Positions 22,564-30,656 of a stretch of DNA of 39,232 nucleotides are shown here, in pieces. Position 1 is the stretch's first letter; each line of letters starts with the position of its first letter. A model generated the notes under the pieces. The model ran no database searches, was not told the origin of the DNA, and worked only from the letters and a program-made list of their open reading frames with translations. This DNA comes from a bacterium. GTDB taxonomy: Bacteria > Cyanobacteriota > Vampirovibrionia > Gastranaerophilales > Gastranaerophilaceae. The stretch spans positions 1 to 39,232 of the forward strand of contig JAFVDH010000030.1 of the NCBI GenBank assembly GCA_017478515.1, in the 5' to 3' direction. The position numbers and the translations under genes were made by a program.

Positions 22564-23229
22564 ATGGGAAAAACTTCATCTGCTAATGTTGCGATACCGT
22601 CTTTTTCAAACGGTTCGGTTTCGCTTAACGGAGAAAATAAATCGTCTGTTACAAAATCAGGAAATACAGTTAATTCAAATTACAATATGAATGATTATGA
22701 AAAAGCTGTTTATAATTATGCACAAAAGACTCTTGCAGAAACTTTACCGAATTTAAATACATTTAATTCTTCAACTCTAAAAGATTTAAATTCTCAGGTA
22801 GAAGCTTATAAAAATAAAGCATTACAGACTTTGGACAGTTTATATAAACCAATGATTAAAAATATGACTAATGATGTTGCTTCTCGTTTTGGGAATATTG
22901 ATAACTCAATGTTTTTAAATAATTTAAATTCTATTGAAAATAATAGGGCAAATGCGATGGCAAATTTGGCTCAAGAACTTCAATCATATAAATCTGAATT
23001 ATATAATAACGAGCTTAATAACAGATACAATTATATTAATTTGCTAAATACGCTTTTGAACGGCTCAAATAATAATGCATTAAATTTCATCTCTTCAGCA
23101 TTGTCAAATTCAAATGCCGGGACTTCTTATAACCAAAATGTAGCAAGTATGTTGAATTCAGCTAATAATAGTACCGTTGGATTAAGTAATTTAGCATCGC
23201 TTGCATCATTACTTAAATATGTTGTATAG
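22564..23229 (+). CDS. Asn-rich helical protein of unknown function
   Basis: A 221-residue soluble protein without a signal peptide or membrane segment. After a Ser/Asn-rich N-terminus (1-40), residues about 42-170 look like long amphipathic helices: DYEKAVYNYAQKTLAE, then YKPMIKNMTNDVASRFGN, then ENNRANAMANLAQELQSYKSE. The C-terminus is again Asn/Ser-rich. The central pattern (a helix, ASRFG, then a coiled-coil-like helix) recalls phage virion or tail-associated proteins, but this is a weak resemblance. It is a single-gene unit with its own promoter and terminator. Confidence 0.75.
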   Translation: MGKTSSANVAIPSFSNGSVSLNGENKSSVTKSGNTVNSNYNMNDYEKAVYNYAQKTLAETLPNLNTFNSSTLKDLNSQVEAYKNKALQTLDSLYKPMIKNMTNDVASRFGNIDNSMFLNNLNSIENNRANAMANLAQELQSYKSELYNNELNNRYNYINLLNTLLNGSNNNALNFISSALSNSNAGTSYNQNVASMLNSANNSTVGLSNLASLASLLKYVV

Positions 23230-23252
23230 TCACACTCTATTTCTTTTTGGTT

Positions 23253-23280
23253 GAGGATGAGACGTCATCCTCTTTTTTTT
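23253..23280 (+). terminator. Terminator of the 221-residue gene
   Basis: GAGGATGA (23253-23260), loop GACG, TCATCCTC (23265-23272), then eight T. It is a classic intrinsic terminator, 23 bases after the stop. Confidence 0.93.
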
Positions 23281-23293
23281 ATTCTTTTTCGGC

Positions 23294-23299
23294 TATAAT
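23294..23299 (+). promoter_or_regulatory. -10 box of leaderless mnmE
   Basis: A consensus TATAAT with exactly six bases to the mnmE ATG at 23306 and no ribosome site. It begins 14 bases after the preceding terminator T-run, so it must be the promoter for mnmE unless initiation is further downstream. Confidence 0.6.
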
Positions 23300-23305
23300 A
23301 GAACT

Positions 23306-24646
23306 ATGAATATAATACAAGAATTTGATACAATTTCAGCAATTTCGACACCGTTGGGTTACGGCGGTGTTGGTGTTGTAAGAATTTCAGGTGATAAGTC
23401 TTTGGAAATTATTAATAAAATTTTTAATGGGCAAAAGATAGAAAACCATAAAATTTCTCACGGATTTATAAAAGACGGGGAAAAGATTTTAGACGAGGTT
23501 ATAGTTCTTTATTTTCAAAACCCTCAGTCATATACGGGTGAAGATGTTATAGAAATTCAGTGCCATGGCGGGGTTAATATTGTAAAAAATATTTTAAACC
23601 TTGTTTTGAAAACGGGTGCAAGAATGGCTGAAAAAGGTGAGTTTACCAAGCGTGCTTTTTTAAATAAAAAACTTGATTTATCGCAGGCAGAAGCTGTATG
23701 TGACTTAATACACAGTAAATGTGATAATTTTTCGACAGGTGCTGTTAAAAATTTGCAAGGTAAATTATCCGAAAAAATATATGAAATAAAAAAAGATGTT
23801 TTTGATGTTTTGTCAAAAATTATAGCAGGTATTGATTTTCCTGAAGAAGTTGCAGAACCTGAATATTCTTATTTAATAGAGATATTTGAGAATATAATAA
23901 ATGAAATTGAAACAGTTCTAAAGTCTTCAAACACAAGTAATATCTTAAGACAGGGAATAAAAGCCGCAATTGTAGGCAAGCCAAATGTTGGTAAATCGTC
24001 GGTATTTAATAGTTTATTGAATATTGATAGGGCGATAGTAACCAATATTGCGGGAACAACAAGAGATGTCTTGCATGAAACCCTTGATTTAGGAATACCT
24101 GTAACCTTAATTGATACGGCAGGAATACGTGATGAAAACAGTAATGATGTGGATAAGGTTGAAGAAATAGGTATAAATTATTCTAAACAATCTATTGAAC
24201 AGGCAGATTTAAGTATATTTGTATATGATATAAATCAGGGAATACAAGAAGAAGACAAGTTGATTTTGGATTTGTTAAAAAATAAAAAACATATTATTGT
24301 TGCAAATAAAATTGATTTGAATTCAAAATATGATGAAAATGTTTATAATTTATCAGCAGAAACAAAAGAAGGTATTGAAGAATTAAAAGAGGCAATAAAA
24401 AATATAGTTTGCGAAATATCACCGGAAAACCTTGAATATGTAACTAATTCAAGACAAACGACATGCCTGCAAAGGGCAAAAGAAGCTCTTGAACAGGCAT
24501 TAATATCTTCAAAAGAAAAACAAATTCAGGATTTGATATCCATTGATGTAAAACAAGCTCTTTTATGTCTTGATGAAGTAACGGGAGAAGTAATAACAGA
24601 CGACATTTTAAATAATATCTTCGACCATTTTTGCATCGGAAAGTAA
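23306..24646 (+). CDS. mnmE: tRNA uridine-34 modification GTPase MnmE
   Basis: A 446-residue GTPase that with MnmG modifies the wobble uridine of several tRNAs. The N-terminal formyl-tetrahydrofolate-binding domain has STPLGYGGVGVVRISG. A helical domain surrounds the G domain, with P-loop GKPNVGKSS, the TTRD switch, DTAGIRD and NKID. The C-terminus FDHFCIGK carries the invariant C(I/L)GK. Length is typical. The start has no ribosome-binding site; see the -10 box six bases upstream. Confidence 0.97.
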   Translation: MNIIQEFDTISAISTPLGYGGVGVVRISGDKSLEIINKIFNGQKIENHKISHGFIKDGEKILDEVIVLYFQNPQSYTGEDVIEIQCHGGVNIVKNILNLVLKTGARMAEKGEFTKRAFLNKKLDLSQAEAVCDLIHSKCDNFSTGAVKNLQGKLSEKIYEIKKDVFDVLSKIIAGIDFPEEVAEPEYSYLIEIFENIINEIETVLKSSNTSNILRQGIKAAIVGKPNVGKSSVFNSLLNIDRAIVTNIAGTTRDVLHETLDLGIPVTLIDTAGIRDENSNDVDKVEEIGINYSKQSIEQADLSIFVYDINQGIQEEDKLILDLLKNKKHIIVANKIDLNSKYDENVYNLSAETKEGIEELKEAIKNIVCEISPENLEYVTNSRQTTCLQRAKEALEQALISSKEKQIQDLISIDVKQALLCLDEVTGEVITDDILNNIFDHFCIGK

Positions 24647-24665
24647 AAATTTATTTAAAGTAAAT

Positions 24666-24878
24666 TTATTCAAAATCAAACAAATCCTTAACTTTTAAAT
24701 CTAAATTGTCTGCAATTATTTTTAGTTTAGATACAGTAATATCTGTTTTAGCAAGTTCAATTAAACTAATCATACTGCGGGAAATACCATTAATACCAAT
24801 ATCATCTTGAGTAAGAGATTTTTCTTGTCTTTTTTGTTTAATATTTTTTGCTAATTTCTTTAAATAAGACTTGTTCAT
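24666..24878 (-). CDS. Second small XRE-family regulator
   Basis: From the ATG at 24878 this is a 70-residue, single-domain helix-turn-helix protein: MNKSYLKKLAKNIKQKRQEK, then LTQDDIGINGISRSMISLIE as the recognition unit, then a typical KLKIIADNLDLKVKDLF ending. The longer reading from 24956 adds 26 hydrophobic residues that lie over the divergent promoter, so I reject it. It is divergent to a frameshifted HAD-type gene, with three ACTAG sites between them. An autoregulated repressor is the simplest reading. Confidence 0.82.
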   Translation of the reverse strand: MNKSYLKKLAKNIKQKRQEKSLTQDDIGINGISRSMISLIELAKTDITVSKLKIIADNLDLKVKDLFDFE

Positions 24879-24896
24879 TTTTTGATTGTTAGTTAT

Positions 24897-24929
24897 ACTA
24901 GCAATATATTCAACTAGTAACACTAGCAA
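24897..24929. promoter_or_regulatory. Three ACTAG sites in a divergent promoter region
   Basis: ACTAG occurs at 24897-24901, 24913-24917 and 24922-24926. The outer two extend to the identical ACTAGCAA, 25 bp apart. They fill the gap between the XRE gene and the ATG at 24941. Binding by the XRE protein is inferred. Confidence 0.4.
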
Positions 24930-24940
24930 AGAGAGGTTAA

Positions 24941-25376
24941 ATGAAAAATAAATCAACTATTCTAATATTATCATTAATATTATCTATACAAATAAATTAG
25001 TTTTGGCAATGTAATATCAAATAAAAACAACAATATAAAAAGTTTTAAATCAACAATTATGATAGATTTAGATGGTGTATTAGATAACTACACAAAATAT
25101 GATAATAATAAAATACCTGAAATAAAAAGTGGGGCAAAAGAATTTTTAGAAAATTTATCACAAGATTATAGATTGATATTATTTACAACAAGAAATACAA
25201 AACAAGCGACTGAATGGTTAATAAAGAATAAAATTGATATTTATTTTTATGATGTAACTAATGTAAAAATACCGGCTAAAATATATATTGATGATAGGGC
25301 AATAGCAATAAATTTCAAAGGAAATTATGAACAAACTATGGAGGATATTAAAAATTTTAATGTATATTGGAAATAA
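24941..25376 (+). pseudogene. HAD-family phosphatase with signal peptide, apparent frameshift
   Basis: A good ribosome site (AGAGG at 24932-24936) leads to ATG 24941 and MKNKSTILILSLILSIQIN, a signal-peptide-like stretch, then TAG at 24998-25000. A second frame is open from 24996 to the TAA at 25374-25376. It continues ISFGNVISNK and then the HAD motifs DLDGVLDNY, LFTTRN and IDDRAI. Deleting one A from the AAA at 24994-24996 would join them into about 144 residues. The ATG at 25059, the first in the second frame, has neither ribosome site nor -10 box, which supports the frameshift reading. The HAD part resembles small BT0820-like phosphatases. A sequencing error, a real mutation or phase variation are all possible. 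Confidence 0.55.
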
Positions 25377-25548
25377 AAAAAAAGAATAGCTTTTGTAGTA
25401 ATTTTCGCCCATTGCGAAATAAACCGTGATTGTTATATTCTTTGAGAATTAGTCCGTATTGTTAAACGATAGTGAGTTTGTGGACTTAGTGCAGAATAAT
25501 TTAATATTGATATGTTAAATTTTATAGACAGTAAAAATTTATCCATGA

Positions 25549-25554
25549 TAAAAT
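25549..25554 (+). promoter_or_regulatory. Extended -10 box of leaderless ribE
   Basis: TGATAAAAT is an extended -10 (hexamer TAAAAT), six bases before the ATG at 25561, with no ribosome site. The 184-bp gap upstream has no other gene. I looked for conserved FMN-riboswitch blocks there and found none. Confidence 0.5.
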
Positions 25555-25560
25555 TTATAT

Positions 25561-26199
25561 ATGTTTACGGGTATTATAGAAGAAGTCGGAATAGTATCAA
25601 AATTTGGCAGACTATCACATGGTGCTGATTTAAGAATATCTTGCAGCAAAGTTTTGGAAGATGTGAAACTCGGCGATAGTATTTCCGTAAACGGAGTTTG
25701 CCAAACCGTTGTTGATTTTGATAATACCTCTTTTGGAGTAAAAGTTTCTGACGAAACCTTGAATGTGTCAAATTTATCTCATCTGAAAACAGGAAATGCT
25801 GTTAATTTAGAAAGGGCGTTAAAGTTATCAGACAGACTATCGGGACATATTGTTTCAGGACATGTTGAAACAGTTGTCAAATACATACAAAAAGAACAAT
25901 TGGGCGAATTTTACAATATGTATTTTGAAATACCTCAAAATTATCTCAAATATATGGTAAAAAAGGGTTCTGTTACAATAAACGGAATAAGTTTGACGAT
26001 TGCTGATATTAAAGAAAATAACTTTTCTTGTGCAGTAATTCCTCATACTTTTGAAAATACTAACTTGAAAGAGTTAAAAAATGGTGATATTGTAAATATA
26101 GAAACAGATATTCTGGCCAAATATGCAGAGAATTTTATTGTAAGTAACGAAAAGAGAGAAATAACAAAATCTTTCTTGGAAGAAAACGGATTTTTATAA
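25561..26199 (+). CDS. ribE: Riboflavin synthase alpha chain
   Basis: A 212-residue enzyme that converts two 6,7-dimethyl-8-ribityllumazine molecules into riboflavin. It shows the internal duplication of the family: the start MFTGIIEEVG and SISVNGVCQTV in the first half; LSGHIVSGHVE and VTINGISLTIAD in the second half, with a trimerisation helix at the end. The stop overlaps the start of ribBA (TAATG), so the two are coupled. ribD and ribH are not in the window. Confidence 0.95.
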   Translation: MFTGIIEEVGIVSKFGRLSHGADLRISCSKVLEDVKLGDSISVNGVCQTVVDFDNTSFGVKVSDETLNVSNLSHLKTGNAVNLERALKLSDRLSGHIVSGHVETVVKYIQKEQLGEFYNMYFEIPQNYLKYMVKKGSVTINGISLTIADIKENNFSCAVIPHTFENTNLKELKNGDIVNIETDILAKYAENFIVSNEKREITKSFLEENGFL

Positions 26200-27413
26200 T
26201 GGAAGAAAAAGAATATATATTTAATACTATAGAAGAAGCCATAGAAGATATAAAAGACGGCAAATTAGTAATTATAGCCGATGATGAAGACCGTGAAAAC
26301 GAGGGAGATGTTGTTTGTGCTGCAGACAGAGTAACTCCTGATATTATTAATTTTATGGCCACTGAGTGCAGAGGTTTGATTTGTTTGGCTATAAATAAGG
26401 AAAGAGCCAAAGAATTAAATTTGTCGCCGATGGTTGCTAAAAATACAGAATCAATGAACACAGCCTTTACTCAATCAATCGACGGAGCGATGAAATATGG
26501 TGTGACAACAGGTATTTCTGCATTTGATAGGGCAAAAACAATTCAGATTGCTGTAGATAAAAATTCTAAACCCGAAGATTTAAGACAGCCGGGACATGTT
26601 TTCCCTTGTGTTGCAAAACAGGGCGGAGTTTTAGAAAGAACAGGCCATACCGAAGCAGCAACAGATTTGGCAAGACTTGCCGGATACAGTGCAAATGGGG
26701 TTATGTGCGAAATAATGAATTCTGATGGTACTATGGCAAGACGTGATGACCTAAAAGCTTTTGCTGATAAACACGGTCTAAAGTTTATTACCGTTCAAGA
26801 ATTGATTGCTTACAGACTTAAAAAAGAAAAATTTGTAGTTAGAGAGGCGGAAGCATTTTTGCCTACTCAGTTTGGCGAATTTAAAATTTATGGTTACAGA
26901 AATCTTTTGAATAACCATGAATACGTAGCTCTTGTTAAAGATACCTGCCCTGAAAAAACACCTATAGTCAGAGTGCATTCGGAATGCTTGACGGGTGATG
27001 TGTTTGGAAGTTTAAAATGCGATTGCAACGCTCAACTTCATTCAGCACTGCAAATGATTGATAAACACGGTAACGGTGCAGTTGTTTACATGACAGACCA
27101 TGAGGGCAGAGGTATCGGTATTGTTAATAAAATAAAAGCTTATCATCTACAGGAAGAAGGTCAGGATACAGTTGAGGCTAATCTTTCTTTAGGATTTCGT
27201 TCTGATTTGAGAGATTACGGCGTTGGTGCTCAGATTATTTTGGATTTGGGGTATAATAGATTTAACCTTATTACTAACAATCCTAAAAAAATAATAGCTC
27301 TAAAAGGTTACGGCCTTACAATAGATGAAATTGTTAAAATAGAACCTTATATAACTCCTTATAACAAGCGTTATATGGATACAAAAAAAGAAAAAATGCA
27401 TCATTTTTTATAA
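26199..27413 (+). CDS. ribBA: Bifunctional DHBP synthase / GTP cyclohydrolase II
   Basis: A 404-residue fusion that makes both precursors of riboflavin. The N-terminal half (about 1-205) is dihydroxybutanone-phosphate synthase with ADDEDRENEGD, ATECRGLICLA and the RPGHVFP-like RQPGHVFPC. The C-terminal half is GTP cyclohydrolase II, with zinc cysteines in ECLTGDVFGSLKCDCNAQL, then DHEGRGIG, and ends near the RYMDTKKEKMHH tail. Key residues are present in both halves. It is coupled to ribE. Confidence 0.96.
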   Translation: MEEKEYIFNTIEEAIEDIKDGKLVIIADDEDRENEGDVVCAADRVTPDIINFMATECRGLICLAINKERAKELNLSPMVAKNTESMNTAFTQSIDGAMKYGVTTGISAFDRAKTIQIAVDKNSKPEDLRQPGHVFPCVAKQGGVLERTGHTEAATDLARLAGYSANGVMCEIMNSDGTMARRDDLKAFADKHGLKFITVQELIAYRLKKEKFVVREAEAFLPTQFGEFKIYGYRNLLNNHEYVALVKDTCPEKTPIVRVHSECLTGDVFGSLKCDCNAQLHSALQMIDKHGNGAVVYMTDHEGRGIGIVNKIKAYHLQEEGQDTVEANLSLGFRSDLRDYGVGAQIILDLGYNRFNLITNNPKKIIALKGYGLTIDEIVKIEPYITPYNKRYMDTKKEKMHHFL

Positions 27414-27423
27414 GGAAATGAAT

Positions 27424-28422
27424 ATGACGGAAGAACAAAAATACGAAGTACAACCGCTTACAAGTAATTTATATAAAATTTTTCAGGGCGTATATAATGA
27501 CTTTAAAAGTAAAGCATTAAACGACTATATGTTTGAACTAAAACCTCTTGAATATGAAGAATTTATCGATTCTGTCGATAAAAACTACATGAAAGGAGTT
27601 GTCTTATTGGAAAATCATATTCCTACAGCTTTTTTATTGTACACTTCTGCAATATCAGAGGGAGTGGAATTGAATATAATTCACTGTTTGGGTGACGAAG
27701 ATGTCGTGACAAAAAGAAAACTTTTGGTTGAAAAGTTTTTGGAATTAACGAAAAAAGAAAGAAAAGATAAAGTTGTTGCGTATCCTATGATTGGGCCTCA
27801 AGCAGACTTTGCGTGTGATATTTCGTTTTTTGGGTTTAAGTTTGTCGGACTTGCAGTTTTGAGATTTTTGTTTAATACACAAACTTCTGAAAATATATTG
27901 CGTTCAATGAACTTGAACGAGTTGGAAGATTGCTATACTATTCAAAAATGGGATGACGTATATTTTGAAGATGTAGTAAGAATAATTCATTCAACTTTTA
28001 AAACAGCATCAGATGCCTTGTTTGACCCTAGATACAAATCAATGGACGGAACAAGAGATATATTAGATAAAATTGTTCAAAATATATATGGAGAATTTTT
28101 GAAAGATGCGAGTTATATATTGTTATGCAATAAACGACCTTGCGGTGTGTGCCTTGCAAACCTTAATTCAGCAATAGCAAATATTCCTCTTGTCGGTATT
28201 GAAAAGGAACATCAAGGAAAAGGTATTTCAAAACACCTTGTAAAAAGAACTACAGAAACAGTTTTGAATTGGGCAAAAAGCGGTGAAAGAAAGATTACAG
28301 AGCTGAATGTAACAAGCGAAACAAATAATATCCCTGCTTTGAAAATGTACAGACATACAGGATTTAAAGAGGATTATACATATCCTCAAGCATATTTACC
28401 CGTTTCACATTTTAACCGTTAG
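27424..28422 (+). CDS. GNAT-family acetyltransferase, two-domain
   Basis: A 332-residue protein with an acetyl-CoA-binding GNAT fold in the C-terminal half: IPLVGIEKEHQGKGISKHLV holds the (Q/R)xxGxG/A loop and ELNVTSETNNIPALKMYRHTGF is motif B. The N-terminal half may be a degenerate second GNAT domain. The substrate is unknown. Two ATGs (27418, 27424) are close; AAGGAA at 27412-27417 suits 27424. It follows ribBA by 10 bases, so it belongs to the riboflavin operon. Confidence 0.85.
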   Translation: MTEEQKYEVQPLTSNLYKIFQGVYNDFKSKALNDYMFELKPLEYEEFIDSVDKNYMKGVVLLENHIPTAFLLYTSAISEGVELNIIHCLGDEDVVTKRKLLVEKFLELTKKERKDKVVAYPMIGPQADFACDISFFGFKFVGLAVLRFLFNTQTSENILRSMNLNELEDCYTIQKWDDVYFEDVVRIIHSTFKTASDALFDPRYKSMDGTRDILDKIVQNIYGEFLKDASYILLCNKRPCGVCLANLNSAIANIPLVGIEKEHQGKGISKHLVKRTTETVLNWAKSGERKITELNVTSETNNIPALKMYRHTGFKEDYTYPQAYLPVSHFNR

Positions 28423-28424
28423 GG

Positions 28425-28430
28425 CATAAT
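28425..28430 (+). promoter_or_regulatory. Possible -10 box of the FliK-like gene
   Basis: CATAAT with six bases to the ATG at 28437, the same spacing as the other proposed leaderless starts. An AGGG twelve bases before the ATG is a poor ribosome site. Confidence 0.35.
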
Positions 28431-28436
28431 AATATT

Positions 28437-30656
28437 ATGGTCGATTTTAATATAAATGATGCTCTGCGAAGATTTAACAGGCAAAACATCAACACAAGGC
28501 TTGATGTTCAAAAACCTGCCGTTGCAAATGACGGACAGGGTGGTAATAATGCTCAAAATCTTGTAAAACAACTTCAATCAAATATTATAAAAAATATTCA
28601 ACAACAGGTGCTTATTCCGCAAAATATTAGGATGAACCATCTTGCAAGTGTTGACCGTTCGGTTTATATAAAAAATCTGCTAAAATTACCTGATAATATA
28701 ACGGATTTGCTTATTGCTTACGGAAATAAAACTGACGGGAAACAAATTAATGAAAATTTAAACCAAAATCAGCAAATTCTGCAAAACAATAAAGGGCAAT
28801 TACAGCAAAATCAAAATATGCAGCAAATGCAAAATTTTGTTCAAAATCAGCCTCGTTCAAATAATGTTCAGCAGCAATTCCAATCGCATTCGCAAGTTCC
28901 AAATCAACCGAACTTGCCCAATCAACCGCAAATGCCAAACCAGCCTGTAAATCCTCAACCGCAGGTACAACCTCCATTAGTTCCCCAAAACGAAAGAAAT
29001 AATGATAGCGGACAAAAGGTTCAACAGGATAATAGACAGGGCAGAGGCAATCAACAAGGCGGTCAGGAGCAAAATGAAGTTCGACAACAAACGAAGCTTC
29101 CTCAACAGCAATCGGATGCTTTTGCAAAGACGATGCAAGGAATGAATAATGCGAACCGTCCGCAGTTACCGCAAAATCAGGGACAGCCTCAAGCCCAAAA
29201 TCAGCTGAATTTGCCAAATCAGCCAAATATGCAGAACCAGCCTCAAATGCCAAATCGGCCGTTACCAATCGGTCAGCAAGGTGTTCCGCAGCAACCGCAA
29301 GTTCAAGGTCAGGCACAAGCACAAACTACGCCGAATTTGCCAAACCAGCCAAATATGCCGAACCAACCCCAAATGCCAAATCGACCGTTGCCAAATGGTC
29401 AGCAAGGTGTTCCGCAGCAACCGCAAGTTCAAGGTCAGGCACAAGTCCCAAATCAGCCAAATATGCCAAATCGACCTGATGCGGCGGGTCAATCACAAAT
29501 CCTAAATCAACAACAGAACATAAACAACGCCGTTCAAAACGGTTTATCAAACAGAGCCGGTCAAATTCAAAATAATCGGGCTCATTCTCAAATGCAAAAT
29601 ATTATTAATAATCAAATAAACCGCCCTATTCAAAATTTTGTAAATGATAGAATTCAAAGTAACATAATGCGTCCGAATGCTATTACAGGCGGAGCTGCAA
29701 TGATTAATGATGAGCCGATGTCTGTACAAAATTTTCAGCCTCAAAATATTAATGAAAAGCCGGGTTCACCATTAAATATTCATAATAGATTACAGTCCCA
29801 AATAATGAATAACGCAAGATTTGAGCCTATGGGTGATTTGCGTGAAAGCGTCAGAAGACAAATTCGTCAGCCCATAAATATGCCGCCAAGAAATCCTGCC
29901 GAAAAAATTCAGGATGAAGTTTCTCAAGAGTTAAGACAGCTTCAACAGCAAGAAACGGCTCAACTTGCGATGAAAGAAGTTTCTGCAAGAGTTTTGCCGT
30001 CGAGAGTTAATTTAAGCATGTTAAACTCTCAAATTCAAATGCATAGCAGACAAGCTTTAAATAGTTTGATTTTAGAAATGTCTACTGCCACACGTCAAGG
30101 TATAACTGATACAAAACCTATTCAAGACACTATTGGCTTAATAAATGCAAGTATTTCGGCATCTTCTCAGGATGATACGGCACTTGCTATTAAAAACCTT
30201 ATGCTTCTATATTTACCGTGGCTTCCTTTAGAGGAGGGAGTCGGTTTTAAGCTTGATGTTGAAACGAAAAAATCAGACTCATCTGCTGATGATGACACAT
30301 CTATTTCAATTATGATTACGACTAAAAATTACGGTAATATTAGTGCCGAAATTAATCTTATTACCTCTAATTCTGTTGATATATTTATAACATGTGATAA
30401 GACTTTCCCTAAAGAAGATTTACTGAAACGCTTAAGAACTGACAGTAAAGAGCATTCTATGACGGCGTCAATCGGTGTTGAAGAGACTTCTCAAAAAGAT
30501 TCGTTAGCTCCCGAAGTTCAAAAAGCAAAAGTCAATTTATCTAATGTAACAACAATAAATCCATATTTGTTATTGATGGCACATTCTTTTATAAGACATG
30601 CCATAGAAATTGACATTAACACTACAATGTACGGTCAACCGGCTGCATCATCATAA
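28437..30656 (+). CDS. Gln/Asn/Pro-rich protein, possible FliK-type hook-length protein
   Basis: A 739-residue protein. Residues about 105-365 are a low-complexity Gln/Asn/Pro region with PNQPQMPN-type units, including a 42-residue tandem repeat. The C-terminal part (about 500-735) is globular: LPWLPLEEGVGFKLDVETKK, then NYGNISAEINLITSNSVDIFI, resembling the C-terminal domain of the flagellar hook-length ruler FliK. FliK proteins have long, compositionally biased N-termini, and the operon at 8.9-17.9 kb lacks fliK. There is no signal peptide. An alternative is another secreted or surface scaffold. The position after riboflavin genes gives no support. Confidence 0.6.
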   Translation: MVDFNINDALRRFNRQNINTRLDVQKPAVANDGQGGNNAQNLVKQLQSNIIKNIQQQVLIPQNIRMNHLASVDRSVYIKNLLKLPDNITDLLIAYGNKTDGKQINENLNQNQQILQNNKGQLQQNQNMQQMQNFVQNQPRSNNVQQQFQSHSQVPNQPNLPNQPQMPNQPVNPQPQVQPPLVPQNERNNDSGQKVQQDNRQGRGNQQGGQEQNEVRQQTKLPQQQSDAFAKTMQGMNNANRPQLPQNQGQPQAQNQLNLPNQPNMQNQPQMPNRPLPIGQQGVPQQPQVQGQAQAQTTPNLPNQPNMPNQPQMPNRPLPNGQQGVPQQPQVQGQAQVPNQPNMPNRPDAAGQSQILNQQQNINNAVQNGLSNRAGQIQNNRAHSQMQNIINNQINRPIQNFVNDRIQSNIMRPNAITGGAAMINDEPMSVQNFQPQNINEKPGSPLNIHNRLQSQIMNNARFEPMGDLRESVRRQIRQPINMPPRNPAEKIQDEVSQELRQLQQQETAQLAMKEVSARVLPSRVNLSMLNSQIQMHSRQALNSLILEMSTATRQGITDTKPIQDTIGLINASISASSQDDTALAIKNLMLLYLPWLPLEEGVGFKLDVETKKSDSSADDDTSISIMITTKNYGNISAEINLITSNSVDIFITCDKTFPKEDLLKRLRTDSKEHSMTASIGVEETSQKDSLAPEVQKAKVNLSNVTTINPYLLLMAHSFIRHAIEIDINTTMYGQPAASS
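29206..29457 (+). repeat. 126-bp tandem repeat in the FliK-like gene
   Basis: Two adjacent 126-bp units (29206-29331, 29332-29457), with an identical 49-bp core at 29271-29319 and 29397-29445. Each encodes 42 residues of the form NLPNQPNM, NRPLP, GQQGVPQQPQVQGQ. A partial third unit starts after 29457. The in-frame length means copy number could change without breaking the gene. Confidence 0.9.

Noticed and set aside
24879..24956. 26-residue N-terminal extension of the second XRE protein
   Set aside because: It is hydrophobic, overlaps the divergent gene start and the ACTAG sites, and is not part of the helix-turn-helix domain.
25377..25560. FMN riboswitch upstream of ribE
   Set aside because: The conserved AGGGGCAGGGTGAAAT-type and GTCAGCAGATCTGGT-type blocks are absent, and the -10 box six bases before ATG leaves no leader.
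28747..29550. Long antisense ORFs in the Gln/Pro-rich gene
   Set aside because: They arise from the repetitive CAA/CCA codons; composition mirrors the real gene in other frames.
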